Part shown: piece after piece, positions 1-11,301 of the stretch
How the letters are laid out: the number at the start of each line of letters is the position of its first letter
How positions within the stretch are numbered: the first letter of the stretch is position 1
Source of the DNA: Amaranthus tricolor
Taxonomy: Eukaryota > Streptophyta > Magnoliopsida > Caryophyllales > Amaranthaceae
DNA length: 64,000 nt
NCBI RefSeq assembly: GCF_026212465.1
Contig: NC_080060.1
Coordinates: 13,008,388-13,072,387, forward strand
Direction: 5' to 3'
Notes under the pieces: model-generated
Told to the model about the DNA's origin: nothing
The model's input: only the letters and a program-made list of their open reading frames with translations
Database searches by the model: none
Made by a program: the position numbers and the translations under genes

Positions 1-410
1 CAATAATAGTTTTGGATTTCTAACATGCACTTAACTTTTCCTAATTAGAGTTGTTAGATTAATACTTGTAATGATTTTGACATATTTGGAGTATACTTAT
101 TATGTTGAGCAACATACTTAGTTAAGTCCCATAATTTTACTTGAATCCTTTAAGTAATAAAATTTATATGTTTGTAGAAATACATCTTCTTACATTTACA
201 TCTTCAAATTGTAATTGTTCTTCAACATCTCTTTCATAAATGTCTCAACATTTGATCGGCCGATGTAGGTAGCCAATGTGGGTAGAAACAAGGCAGAACT
301 AGAGATGACAGTTGAATAAAATTATACGTATTTTGTATCGTATTCGCCCCAATTGGAGCATGTATAAATAAAAATTTAGTGGATAGTAAATGGGCCGAGT
401 ATGAGTATAA
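1..410. other. AT-rich spacer left of copia element A
   Basis: No conserved reading frame, RNA gene or terminal repeat is recognisable. This is the target DNA into which element A inserted: its last bases are followed by the 5-bp duplication AAAGT at 411-415. Confidence 0.6.
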
Positions 411-415
411 AAAGT

Positions 416-1162
416 TGTTATGAATGGTATGTGTGACTTGAGTGCACAAGTTAAAGTGTGTAATCATGTGTGTGACTCTTGGTTTGTGGAATGCAAATGG
501 ATGTAATTATGTGGAGAGTATTCATGATGAATTATGGGTGTTAATGAAGATTAATGAAGAAGAAGAAGGGACTTGATTTATGATAGCTCGATCAGAATTC
601 TGACAGAAGGATCAGGAAGGTCGCTCGACCTACCCGCTTGACCGAGCGAGTCATAGTGGTAGGTCGAGCGGTCAGACAGAATGCTCCAGACTGTAGCTCA
701 TGTTCGCTCGACCGAGCGAGCTCCCTGTTTCGGTCGAGCGGATCTTCTGATATGCATGGGATGCTGATTTTCGACCTTTCAAGTTCTTGGAGTTATTTCA
801 TATTATTCATTACTCAATATTAACTATGTATTCAAGTGAGCTATTGATATTCTAGTACCTAGTACTATATATAGTGCTCTCATACTCACACATCAAATAC
901 ATAAAACACAACCCCTACGCCAAACACATAGCCTTTTGTTTTTATCTCTTACTCAATTGTAATTCTTCATTTAGAAGTGTTGTTTATACTCTTTTGATAT
1001 AATATAAACAGAAACTACACAGCACGGAGGACGTAGCCATCATTTGGTGAACCTCCTTAAATCCTTGTGTCTCTTTTGATTAGTTTACATTGTCAAACGT
1101 TGTTTTGTTCATTGTTGTTTGTATCGTTCTTAGCATCGTAACGGTTTTGGCAAACATTTTCA
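416..1162 (+). repeat. 5' LTR of copia element A
   Basis: This 747-bp copy starts TGTTATGAATGG and ends CATTTTCA. It differs from the 3' copy by scattered substitutions and lacks a 13-bp duplication seen there, so the insertion is not brand new. A GC-rich cluster of CGCTCG/CGAGCG and GGTCGAGCG motifs lies at about 620-735, followed by a TATA-like box. Confidence 0.93.
866..874 (+). promoter_or_regulatory. TATA-like box in the element A LTR
   Basis: TATATATAG lies about 290 bp before the end of the LTR, in the place expected for the U3 promoter. A CA-rich stretch about 30 bp downstream (near 893-900) would suit a transcription start. The 3' LTR has the altered form TATATAGAG. Confidence 0.5.
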
Positions 1163-1164
1163 AT

Positions 1165-1177
1165 TGGTATTAGAGCC
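1165..1177 (+). other. Primer-binding site, initiator-Met tRNA
   Basis: TGGTATTAGAGCC begins two bases after the LTR end. It matches the complement of the plant initiator-Met tRNA 3' end (TGGTATCAGAGC) with one mismatch. Confidence 0.9.
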
Positions 1178-1220
1178 AAGTTGATTTTACGGTGTCTTAA
1201 GAAGTTGTTATTTGAGAATC

Positions 1221-2477
1221 ATGACTACAATGAAGCTTGACATAGAGAAGTTTGATAGAAATGTAAATTTTGGCTTATGGCAAGTCAAAATGAGAGCCAT
1301 TTTAATCCAAAATGGTGTGCATAAGGCCATTGATGGTGTAGATAAGATGCCGGAAGGAATGACCGCATCAAGATGGGAAGAGATAGACTCAAAGGCGTTG
1401 TCGGCAATTCAACTATGCCTTTCCAACGAAGTTCTAAGAGAGGTTGTTAAAGAAACAACAACCAAGGATATATGGGAGAAGTTGGAATCACTCTATATGG
1501 CTAAGAGTGTTACCAATAGGCTACTTTTGAAAAGTAGACTCTACGATTTACGGTTGGAGGAAGGTAAATCCTTGAAACCTCACTTAGATAAATTTTATTC
1601 CATTGTTATGGATTTGCAAAATATTGATGTCAAGCTTGATGATGAAGACTTGGCAATTTACTTCTTATGTTCTCTACCCCCTTCTTACAAAAATTTTAGA
1701 GAAACTCTACTCTATGGTAGAGATGATTTGAGTAGTGATGATGTGAAGAGTGCCTTGACACAAAGGGATCTTATCGATTCACAATTATCACAAAAGTCAC
1801 AAAGCAATGCTAGTGATGGTTTGTTTATGAGAGGGAGGTCACAAGAGAAAGGTTCCACTAGTGGGAGTGGAAACAAGGGTAAAGGGAGGTCCAAGTCTAT
1901 TAGGCCAAATAAAAATAAAACTTGTAATTATTGCAAGCTTAAGGGCCACATCAAAAAACATTGTTGGAAGTTAAAGAAGAAAATTGAAGAGGAGGCTAGG
2001 GAAGGAACTAGTAATGCAAATGCTAGTTGTGTGAATGATAGTGATGATGGTGATGTACTTGTTGCCACACATGAGTACAAAGATAATGATGAGTGGATTC
2101 TTGACTCGGGGTGCACATTCCACATGACTCCCAACAAAACTTTCTTCCATACATTTGAAAGTGTTGATGGGGGAAATGTTACCATGGGGAACAACACGAT
2201 TTGTAAAGTTGTTGGGATTGGGAGCATTAGAGTGAAGATGTTTGATGGAATTGTGAGGAACTTAACCGATGTAAGGTATGTTCCGTGCTTAAAAAAGAAT
2301 CTTTTATCATTGGGTACTCTTGACAAGATCGGGTGTAGAATCACTTGTGAAGGTGGAGTTATGAAGGTTGCTAGAGGTTCACTAGTTGTGATGAAGGGTA
2401 AGGAGTTTGTATGCTCTTCAAGGTTCAACCATCCTTGGCTCGGCAAATATTTCCACAAGCACAATGTCCGATCATGA
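1221..2477 (+). pseudogene. copia A gag and protease (frameshifted at 3' end)
   Basis: The best start is the ATG at 1221. Residues 1 to about 200 form the copia gag (UBN2-type) region. A CCHC zinc knuckle, CNYCKLKGHIKKHC, sits near residue 235 and binds RNA in the family. The aspartic protease signature DSGCTFHM is near residue 295; this enzyme cleaves the polyprotein in the virus-like particle. Shortly before 2420 a one-base shift takes the frame out of register, and the GAG-preintegrase motif LWHLRLGHMGERD can be read in a different frame at about 2490-2525. The frame then ends at a TGA at 2475-2477. A full copia polyprotein is continuous here, so I class this as broken. Confidence 0.9.
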
Positions 2478-2486
2478 CACCAAACT

Positions 2487-4733
2487 TTGGCATTTGAGGC
2501 TTGGTCACATGGGAGAAAGAGACATAGAACTTGTGCAGGTCGTCCTCAACAAAATGGTGTTGCGAAGAGGATGAATAAAACATTGTTGGAGAGGGCTCGG
2601 TGTATGCTAAAACAAGCAAATTTGGGGAAGCAATTTTGGGCCAAAGCGGTGGCTACGGCATGTTATTTGATCAACCGCTCACCTCATACCGCCTTGAAAT
2701 TCAAGTCGCCACAAGAGGTGTGGTACAACACTCCGGTAAATTATTCTAGTCTTAAAATCTTTGGTTGTCCAGCTTATATTCATGTAAATGATGGTAAGTT
2801 AGAACCTAGGGCTAGAAATTGTATTTTTGTCGGATATGGAGTGGGTGTAAAGGGGTATAGGGTGTGGTGTAATGAATCAAAAAGAGTAATTGTTTCTAGA
2901 GATGTTGTTTTTGATGAAAATAGCATGCTTGTATCTAGTATAGAAAAGTCCATTGACAATGTCGTAAACAATGATGCACAAGTGGAGGGTCAACCTCCCA
3001 ATATTGAAGATGAGAAAAATGATGATGATGTTCAACAAAGGTCTCCTTCTTTGTCCACAACTAGGCAAAGGAGGAAGATTGTGGCTCCAAGGAGGTACAT
3101 TGAAGAGTGTGATTATGTTGTTTATGCTCTCAACATTGCTAGCGAAGTCGAAGGGTTACATGAACCAAGTACGTACAATGAGGCTATGGCCTCAAAAGAC
3201 TCAAGCAAGTGGTTGATGGCTATGAAGCAAGAGATGGAGTCTCTTGCAAAGAATGGGACTTGGGATATCGTTGAAGCACCAAAGAAAAAGAAAATTTTTG
3301 GGTGCAAGTGGATATTCAAGAGGAAGGATGGTCCTTCTAGTGACATTCCTCCCATCTACAAAGCAAGGGTAGTTGCAAAGGGATACTCTCAAATTGAGGG
3401 TGTTGATTTTCATGAAGTTTTCGCACCGGTGGTGAAACACTCTTCTATAAGGGCATTGCTTGCTTTGGTGGCGATGGAGGATTTGGAGTTACATCAATTG
3501 GATGTAAAAACGGCGTTTCTTCACGGGGAGCTTGAAGAGGAAATCTTTATGAAGCAACCAGAAGGTTTTGAGGTAGCCGGTAAGGAAAATCATGTGTGTA
3601 GATTGAAGAGGTCATTGTATGGGTTGAAGCAATCTCCGAGGCAATGGTACAAAAGGTTTGATTCCTTTATGATTTCACATGATTTTATTAGAAGTTCTTA
3701 TGATAGTTGTGTCTATCTTACGTAATTTGAAGATGGTTCTTTGTTATATTTGCTCTTATATGTTGATGACATGCTAGTAGCATGTAGTTCTTTGTTTAAG
3801 GTGGAGAACTTGAAAGAGTTGCTTTCAAGTGAATTCGACATGAAGGATCTTGGTGAAGCCAAGAAGATTCTTGGGATGGAGATTTTGAGAGATCGGACTA
3901 AGGGTATCCTATACCTTAGTCAAAGGAAGTACATTGAGAAAGTTGTGCAACGTTTCTCTATGGATGATGCTAAAGGTGTATCTACTCCTCTTGCTTCTCA
4001 TTTTAAATTGTCCAAGAAGTTATGTCCACAAACAAAGGCGGAAGAAGAGCAAATGGTAAGAATTCCATATAATAGTGTCGTTGGTAGTTTTATGTATGCC
4101 ATGGTATGTTCTAGGCCCGACATAGCTCATACGGTGAGTTTGGTGAGTAGATATATGTCTAATCCGGGGAAGGGACATTGGGAGGCACTAAAATGGTTAT
4201 TGAGGTATTTGAAAGATACTTCTAATGTTTTTCTTATGTATGGGAAGAATTCAAGCGAGCTAACCAGGTTTTGTGACTCGGATTATGGTGGTGATCTAGA
4301 TAATAGAAAGTCCACAAGTGGGTTCGTGTTTACTTTGGGTGGTTCGGCGATAAGTTGGCAATCATCTTTGCAAGATGTGGTTGCTCTTTCAACAACCGAA
4401 GCGGAGTACATAGTCGTGGCTGAGTCATTCAAGGAGGTAAAATGGCTTAAAGGTCTTGTTGGTGAAATGTGCAATAAGGTGTGTGAGGTAAGTGTGCATT
4501 GTGATAGTCAAAGTGCAATTCATTTGGCTAGGAATCAAAACACATTTCATAGAAGGTCCAAACACATTGATATTAAGTATAATTTCATCCGGGATGAAGT
4601 TGAGCACAAAAGGGTGTTATTGAAGAAAATTGACACAACGGAAAATCCGGGCGACATGATGACAAAGTCATTACCTACAACCAAGTTTGAATTATGTGTT
4701 GACTTGGTTGGTTTAGCTCCTTTATTGAAATAA
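2487..4733 (+). pseudogene. copia A integrase tail, reverse transcriptase and RNase H
   Basis: The frame opens at the end of the integrase (GRPQQNGVAKRMN). About 600 bp of integrase, holding the CxxC half of the zinc finger and the first two catalytic Asp residues, is missing at about 2537. The position normally occupied by the catalytic Glu reads Lys. Reverse transcriptase follows (VDFHEVFAPVVKHSSIRALL, LDVKTAFLHGELEEEIFM), interrupted by TAA at 3723-3725 just before the YVDD active site, then continues in the same frame. RNase H (CDSDYGGD, TTEAEYIV, HCDSQSA) runs to the stop at 4731-4733. This encodes replication enzymes of the element but cannot be full length without read-through. Confidence 0.92.
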
Positions 4734-4820
4734 TGCCTTTGGGGCATTTGAGGTGTGTATGTTTTTTCTTTTATTTATGAAGTGGATTGATGAATGTTTT
4801 TTTGACTTGGTTGAACTCAA

Positions 4821-4834
4821 GTCAAGGTGGAGAT
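4821..4834 (+). other. Polypurine tract of copia element A
   Basis: The purine-rich GTCAAGGTGGAGAT lies immediately before the 3' LTR, where plus-strand DNA synthesis is primed in LTR elements. Confidence 0.7.
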
Positions 4835-5594
4835 TGTTATGAATGGTATGTGTGACTTGAGTGCACAAGTTAAAGTCTGTAATCATGTGTGTGACTCTTG
4901 GTTCGTGGAATGCAAATGGATGTAATTATGTGGAGAGTATTCATGATGAATTATGGGTGTTAATGAAGATTAATGAAGAAGAAGAAGGGACTTGATTTAT
5001 GATAGCTCGATCAGAATTCTTACATAAGGATCAAGAAGGTCGCTCGACCTACCCGCTCGACCGAGCGAGTCATATTGGTAGGTCGAGCGGTCAGACAGAA
5101 TGCTCCAGAATGTAGCTCATGTTTGCTCGACCGAGCCGCTCGACCGAGCTAGCTCCTTGTTTTGGTCGAGCGGATCTTCTGATATGCATAGGATGCTAAT
5201 TTTCGACCTTTCAAGTTCTTGGAGTTATTTCATATTATTCATTACTCAATATTAACTATGTATTCAAGTGAGCTATTGATATTCTAGTACCTAGTACTAT
5301 ATAGAGAGCTCTCATACTCACACATCAAATACATAAAACACAACCCCTAAGCCAAACACATAGCCTTTTGTTTTTATCTCTTACTCAATTGTAATTCTTC
5401 ATTTAGAAGTGTTGTTTATACTCTTTTGATATAATATAAACAGAAACTACACACCACGGAGGACGTAGCCATCATTGGGTGAACCTCCTTAAATCCTTGT
5501 GTCTCTTTTGATTAGTTTACATTGTCAAACGTTGTTTTGTTCATTGTTGTTTGTATCGTTCTTAGTATCGTAACGGTTTTGGAAAATATTTTCA
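4835..5594 (+). repeat. 3' LTR of copia element A
   Basis: This 760-bp copy is 13 bp longer than the 5' LTR because CGCTCGACCGAGC is duplicated in tandem near 5125-5150. The end TATTTTCA is followed by the target duplication AAAGT. Confidence 0.93.
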
Positions 5595-5599
5595 AAAGT

Positions 5600-6448
5600 C
5601 TTATTTATCAAGGGTAGTGAGTAGATAAATAGTGAGTATGAGGTGTTTGAAGGAACTAAGTCCTAATAATCAAGTGTAACTACTGAAATATAAATAGAAT
5701 ATAATATGGACATTAATACATTATTTATATTAGGTGGTCATAGTGTTTTGCTTGAAATCAACTTTGATCAGTATATTAATTAAATTAGTATACAGATATT
5801 ATAATCGGTTGCTATGAGGTCATACTTATATAAGTTCCTATAATGGTATCAGTTAACGCATTTAAGTTCCTATAGTGGTATCATTTAGCATCTTGCATAT
5901 TTTAATATGAACATATGTGCTTATTTTATTATTTTGATTCAATTAGTGGAGGTTGAAATATGGTTTATAGTTGCATAATTAAAATTGGATTTTTAAGTAG
6001 TTTCGATTGAAATTATATATAATAAAAATTGGATTTTAATTATTATAAGTACTCATTATTTTAAATTATATAATAATAAAAAAATAAATAATTGAGTAAT
6101 TTTGATGTATTGGACACTTAATATAATTAACGAAATTATGAAATAAAAAAAAGAAAAAAAATTATTTTCGAAATATAATAAGCTGTTTCACCACATTAGT
6201 TTTTCCCCAAATTCAAAATCAAGATTCAAAAATTTGATTTGTGGATTAATTCGTGTTCGAAAATTGGTTCTTTATTGTTTGACTTCTTTACCGAACAATT
6301 AGATTGTTGTGTAATTGAGTAGATTAAACCCAAAACTCTTTTATTTTGTTTTTTTCGAAAACTAGTGTTTTTCCCAAATTTGATTAAATTCATGAACTTT
6401 GAGGAATTTCATAATTAATTCGAAACTATAATTATATGATAGTTATAT
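5600..6448. other. AT-rich spacer between copia elements A and B
   Basis: Very AT-rich DNA with poly-A runs. I see no conserved frame and no terminal repeats. It separates the right target duplication of element A from the left one of element B. Confidence 0.6.
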
Positions 6449-6453
6449 GTTCT

Positions 6454-7218
6454 ATTGGAAATATTATGCAAATACAAATAAAACAAATCGATTTGTATTT
6501 CCCTTGTGTGGATTGCAATGGAACTCCTTGCTTTGTAAATCACCAAATTGACAACATGAAGATAAGGTTGCGACAATCAGAGAAGTCGCTCGGAAACTTG
6601 ATATGAGTAGAAGGCATTCATGCACTTTCCTATTGTGATATTTCTCCCACAAAGGTACTTGGGATGATAAATGAAATTCACAATGAGATACAATCTACAC
6701 AACAAAATCCTAGCACAAGGAAATTGCAATAGTAAATACAAGTGTTGTGGTGAATTATGAACTTTGATGATACTAAGAGTTAATTACTCTCTCAATTTTA
6801 TCTCATGAAAGGAAGAACAAGAATAAGAGTATTCTTAAGAGAGAAATCATAAATCATATGAAATTGGGATGGAATGTCCCTTGGCATGCAACCTCTATTT
6901 ATAGAGTTATGCATCAAATAATACCTCCTTTTGAAACAAAAGTGTTTCACCAAACAAAGCTTTTTCACCAAGCAAAGCTTTTGAAACAAAGTAATGTTTT
7001 TCCAAGCAAAGCTTATGAAACAAAGTAATGTTTCACCAAGCAAAGCTTATGAAACAAAGTAATGTTTCACCAAGCAAAGCTTATGAAACAAAGTAATGTT
7101 TCATCAAATTCTTTGAGGCATTTAAATTAGACTTATAATATATTTATGTAGTCCCACTACTATACTAAGTATGTAGTATATACAAAACTAGGTCTATATA
7201 CTCTAAATGTTCAACAAT
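6454..7218 (-). repeat. 3' LTR of copia element B
   Basis: Left copy, nearly identical to 11302-12066. It contains a short tandem array at about 6931-7105 built on a 34-bp unit (GAAACAAAGTAATGTTTCAC core) and a minus-strand TATA box CTATAAATAG at 6895-6904. Confidence 0.93.
6931..7105 (-). repeat. 34-bp tandem repeats inside the element B LTR
   Basis: About five imperfect units of GAAACAAAGTAATGTTTCAC plus CAAGCAAAGCTTAT follow one another. The GAAAC...GTTTC ends give each unit a small inverted repeat. The same array recurs in the other LTR at about 11791-11957. Confidence 0.88.
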
Positions 7219-7230
7219 CCTCCCCCATTT
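7219..7230 (-). other. Polypurine tract of copia element B
   Basis: On the minus strand AAATGGGGGAGG abuts the 3' LTR. This is a textbook position and composition for plus-strand priming. Confidence 0.85.
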
Positions 7231-7767
7231 AAAGTATAAGAAACCTCCTTCTTCCTTTACACATTAAGTATATAATTCCATTTCATTCATCAACGCTAAT
7301 GTCCCTACGGATTGAATTAACGCCTAGTCTAAAACACTTCACAAGCGATCGAACTAGAATGATGTCCCTACGGATTTAATCAACTAGCCCATCCAACCAC
7401 TTGAAGGTTAAATACACACAAAACTAATAACATATTGTCATTTACCTTGACACATTATATAGGGCCGTGTCCATATCTATTCATAAGTTTATCATAGTCG
7501 GATATGCCAATCTTGACTACTTGAAGCGGCCAAAACTTTAAACTTATATAGGTAGGTTCTCACTACGTAAAACATATCCCCGTGATAGGATACCACCAAG
7601 AGCCCTTCAACCCTTGACCTTGAGAACTTAAGCGACTACCTTGTCATCACGGTCTAAAGCAACTATGGGTCATTCATCGTTGTTGCTTTCAAAGACTTTA
7701 AAGGACTTTACCACATTGAATTCAAGACAATGCTACTTGTGTGTGAATTGGGACTTTCCTTTAAACT
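7231..7767 (-). other. Element B 3' untranslated segment
   Basis: Non-coding DNA between the RNase H stop and the polypurine tract. No conserved frame is visible. Confidence 0.5.
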
Positions 7768-9337
7768 TTATTGACATAAACCGACTTTAATTGACGCTTG
7801 TTCAATTGAAACCTTACTCATGGCTTTAGTGAAAAAATCAGCCAAATTGAACTTGGTGTTCACATAGTCAAGAATTATGACCCCATGAATGATAAGATCT
7901 TGCACTAGACTGTGTTTAAGAGCAATGTGTCTCGACTTACCATTATACACTTGATCATAAGCTCTTCCCAAAACCGTTGTGCAATCCGAATGAATTGCCA
8001 CGGGTGAAATTGGCTTTGGCAACAAAGGTATCTGAAACATGAGATTCCTTAACCACTCCGCTTCATTTTCCGCCGAGGCGAGTGCAATGAATTCCGCAGA
8101 CATAGTGGAATCTGTTATTACCATTTGTTTCTTGGAAGCCCATGAAATGTCACCGCTCCCATAAACAAACACCCAACCACTAGTTGAAGAATTATCCTCT
8201 TCATTAGTGATCCAACTAGCATCGGAATAACCTTCCAAAACAGGAGGTTCACCACTATAAGTTATACCATAATTTATGGTTCCTTTCAAGTATCGTAATA
8301 CTCTCCTTATCGCCAACCAATGTTGGGGACCCGGGTTACTAGTAAATCTACTCAATTTACCAACCGCAAATGCTATGTCCGGCCTTGTATATGTCATAGC
8401 ATACATCAAAGATCCAATAATCTTTGCATACTCTAATTGAGAAATTGGTTTTCCGGTATGCTTGGTAAATTTCATACCTTGCTCCATGGGACTTCAGATT
8501 GGTGTCGAAACTTGCAATTTAAACCTATTAAGCACTTTATCAATATAATGAGATTGACTAAGCTTAATACGACCACCATCTCTTTTGATCTTTATGCCTA
8601 AGATCACATCGGCCTACCCCATACCCTTCATTTGGAAGGATTTAGACAAAAAATCCGTTGTCTCTTGGATATGTACTATACTAGTACCAAAGATGAGCAT
8701 GTCATCCACGTATAAGCAAATGATAACTTCATTGCCATGGTTATCAAATTTGCTATAAACGCATTTATCCGCTTGATTCAACTTGAATCCAAAGGACAGT
8801 ATAGTTTCATCAAACTTTTGATGCCATTGTTTTGGTGCTTGTTTAAGTCCATATAGTGACTTAACAAGTTTACACACTTTATTTTCTTGTCCTTTCAAAA
8901 CAAACCCTTCGAGTTTTTTCATGTAAATTTCCTCATCTAGCTCACCGTATAAGAATGCGGTTTTCACATCTATTTGATGGACCCCTAGATGATAAATTGT
9001 AGCCAACGCTACCAACAACCTAATGGTGGTTATCCTTGCAACGAGTGCATATGTATCGAAGTGACCGATACCCTGCTTTTGTCTAAAGCTTTGTGCCACT
9101 AAACGGGCCTTGAACTTATCAATAGTTCCATCAATTTTCATCTTCTTGCGGAAGATCCACTTGCAACCAATTGGTTTACAAGTCGGTGGGAGATCTACTA
9201 ATACCCAAGTATTATTCCCCATGATGGATTGCATCTCATCATCTATGCCTCTTTCCAAAAGACACTATCTTGTGATGCCATAGCATCACTAAAATTCAAT
9301 GGGTCTTCTTCCACATTAAATAAATATGGAACATTAG
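7768..9337 (-). pseudogene. copia B reverse transcriptase and RNase H remnant
   Basis: Read on the minus strand from about 9337, the RT_2-type domain shows [52 protein letters not shown] and YVDDMLIFG. RNase H follows (GYSDASW, DSTMSAEFIALASAE, IHSDCTTVLG) and ends at 7768. There are three breaks: a one-base shift near 9246, a TAG at 8614-8616 where the family has Glu, and a TGA at 8494-8496. The RT alanine in the APVAR motif reads ALVAR. This copy is inactive. Confidence 0.92.
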
Positions 9338-9339
9338 AA

Positions 9340-11301
9340 GTAACATTATTCTAGTATCTTTGACCAATCATCAAATTTCTTAGTGCGCATTTTTTCTTGA
9401 AAAATGACTTTTTATTATTCATCTCAAACAAGAGATTAATGACTTTTTATTAAACATCTCAAACAAGAGATAATTTAATCTTTTTGTCTAAAACTAAGAC
9501 AAATGTTTATGGCTAAAATATTATCTTTATTAGTTTACACTTGGAAGTTTAAAATTACCTCCCCTATTTGTAAACATTCAATCACAAATAGAAATGACAA
9601 TTCATTGTGATCCAATTCAAAATTGAATTTCATACATATAATTATGTATAATTGAGAAAATTACTTACATTATTACAAACTAGTAATAATAAATAAATTA
9701 TTAAACATTATGGAATTTATTTGACATAATATACATTTTATGCTTAAGGCATAAAATACATTATCATACCACTTGATAATTTACATGTCTTAAACGACAC
9801 AATTTTATAAGTAAATACTTATAAATAGTAATCACTTTATTAGTTTTAAAACAAATCAACTTGTCACATATAATTTATGAATAAATTATATACCATCTAT
9901 TTACTTATATGGATCAAATAAACATACCAAAATTATTATTACAAACTAGTAATAATAATTTGATTTATAAACATCATGGAATTTTAATCACCATAAAACA
10001 TAATTTGCAAAATCTATGCAAATTAATTTATTCTCTTATATAGAATAAGATTTATTTCATAACTATTTTAATAAGTAATGATAAAAACAACCACTTACTT
10101 ATAATTTCAACATTGTTGAATTATACATAATAATTTAAATGTAATTATTATAATAATGGTCCAACCATATTAAATTTAGATTTAATATGTTTCATATACA
10201 CAAGTATGTATATCCATATGACATAAAAATTCTACCCCTTAATCTTCGTTATAATATAATTAGATTGACTTGGGTACTTACATAACTCATTTGAGTATTT
10301 CAATGTAAATCATTACCCTTCTTTTTTTTTTTTGAATAAATTTGGGTATATAAAATATATGTCACTTTAATTTTGTCTCATCATAAGATACTTTGACAAA
10401 AGTCAATAAATTTATCATTTACTTATAAGTAGTTATTTACAAATAACTACCATAACTAACCACAAAAATGGTTACATCAATAAAATTGATACTTTATTTC
10501 ATAATTAGAACAATAAAATAAAACAATTACAAATCTACAAACTGAGATTAATCGAAAGTATGCTAAACAATATTATCATACCTTTGGTTTTGATGCTACA
10601 CAACATACATCAATTATCAACATGATAAAACAAAATTATTCACTTTCTTTAAACATGTCTCATGAAGAAAAAAAAAATTCCATCAAGTATAGAACATAAT
10701 CATACTTTAATCAATCAATATCCGATAAAACACATACTTAATGTATACTTGGAAATTTTAATTTATATATAATATATAAATCCTGACATTGTAGTACTTT
10801 TATTCCATACTACAAAATATCATTGCCTTATTAACCATGATGATCACATGAATAGATTTCTATTCTCTTTTCTTAATTAATAATTAAGAAAAAATAGCAC
10901 TTTATGATTTCCATCATAAAATTTTTATCATCAAAAAAAAAAAAAAAAACACATACCCACTTCTCTAGATCATATCTTTGTAAAATACTATCACCCACAT
11001 GCTTTAATTCAAATTAAAATTTGAACACATGTATATGATCATCCAAAAGAAGATTTAAATGTATGTAAAAACATTTTCACAAATTTTAACACCAAAAATC
11101 AAATCTAATTTATGATTATTAAATCTCAAGAAAAACTTACTTGTTTTCCATGATACTTCTTCTTACTAAAGATACCCATGAAAATAAATATTTCATTAGC
11201 CATCATCAGAAACTTCATGCCTAAATAATTGTCCAACTTGATGAAAAATTTTAATGAGATCTTTAACGCTTGCCATCTTTGAAAAACTATCACAATAGAT
11301 T
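9340..11301. other. AT-rich non-coding interior of element B
   Basis: About 1.95 kb with poly-A runs and no frame resembling gag, protease or integrase on either strand. On the minus strand next to the 5' LTR (11245-11276) an ATG opens a short reading frame of about 26 codons that could be the rump of gag. No clear tRNA-Met primer site is seen next to the LTR. Confidence 0.6.

Larger units (their letters stand above)
416..5594 (+). mobile_element. Ty1/copia LTR retrotransposon A, complete ends, internally deleted
   Basis: Two direct LTRs (416-1162 and 4835-5594), both TG...CA, enclose a gag-pol region. The 5-bp duplication AAAGT flanks the element at 411-415 and 5595-5599. A primer-binding site matching initiator-Met tRNA follows the 5' LTR, and a purine-rich tract precedes the 3' LTR. 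Domain order gag, protease, (integrase remnant), RT, RNase H is that of Ty1/copia (Pseudoviridae-type). RT/RNase H wording such as the GSFMYAMVCSRPDIAH stretch looks Tnt1/Tork-like. The integrase core is deleted and there are at least one frameshift and one nonsense codon, so it is non-autonomous. Confidence 0.95.

Noticed and set aside
1165..1180. Sequence matching initiator-Met tRNA, considered as a tRNA gene
   Set aside because: Only the 3'-end complement is present next to an LTR, so it is a primer-binding site. The same holds at 53561, 56746 and 63494.
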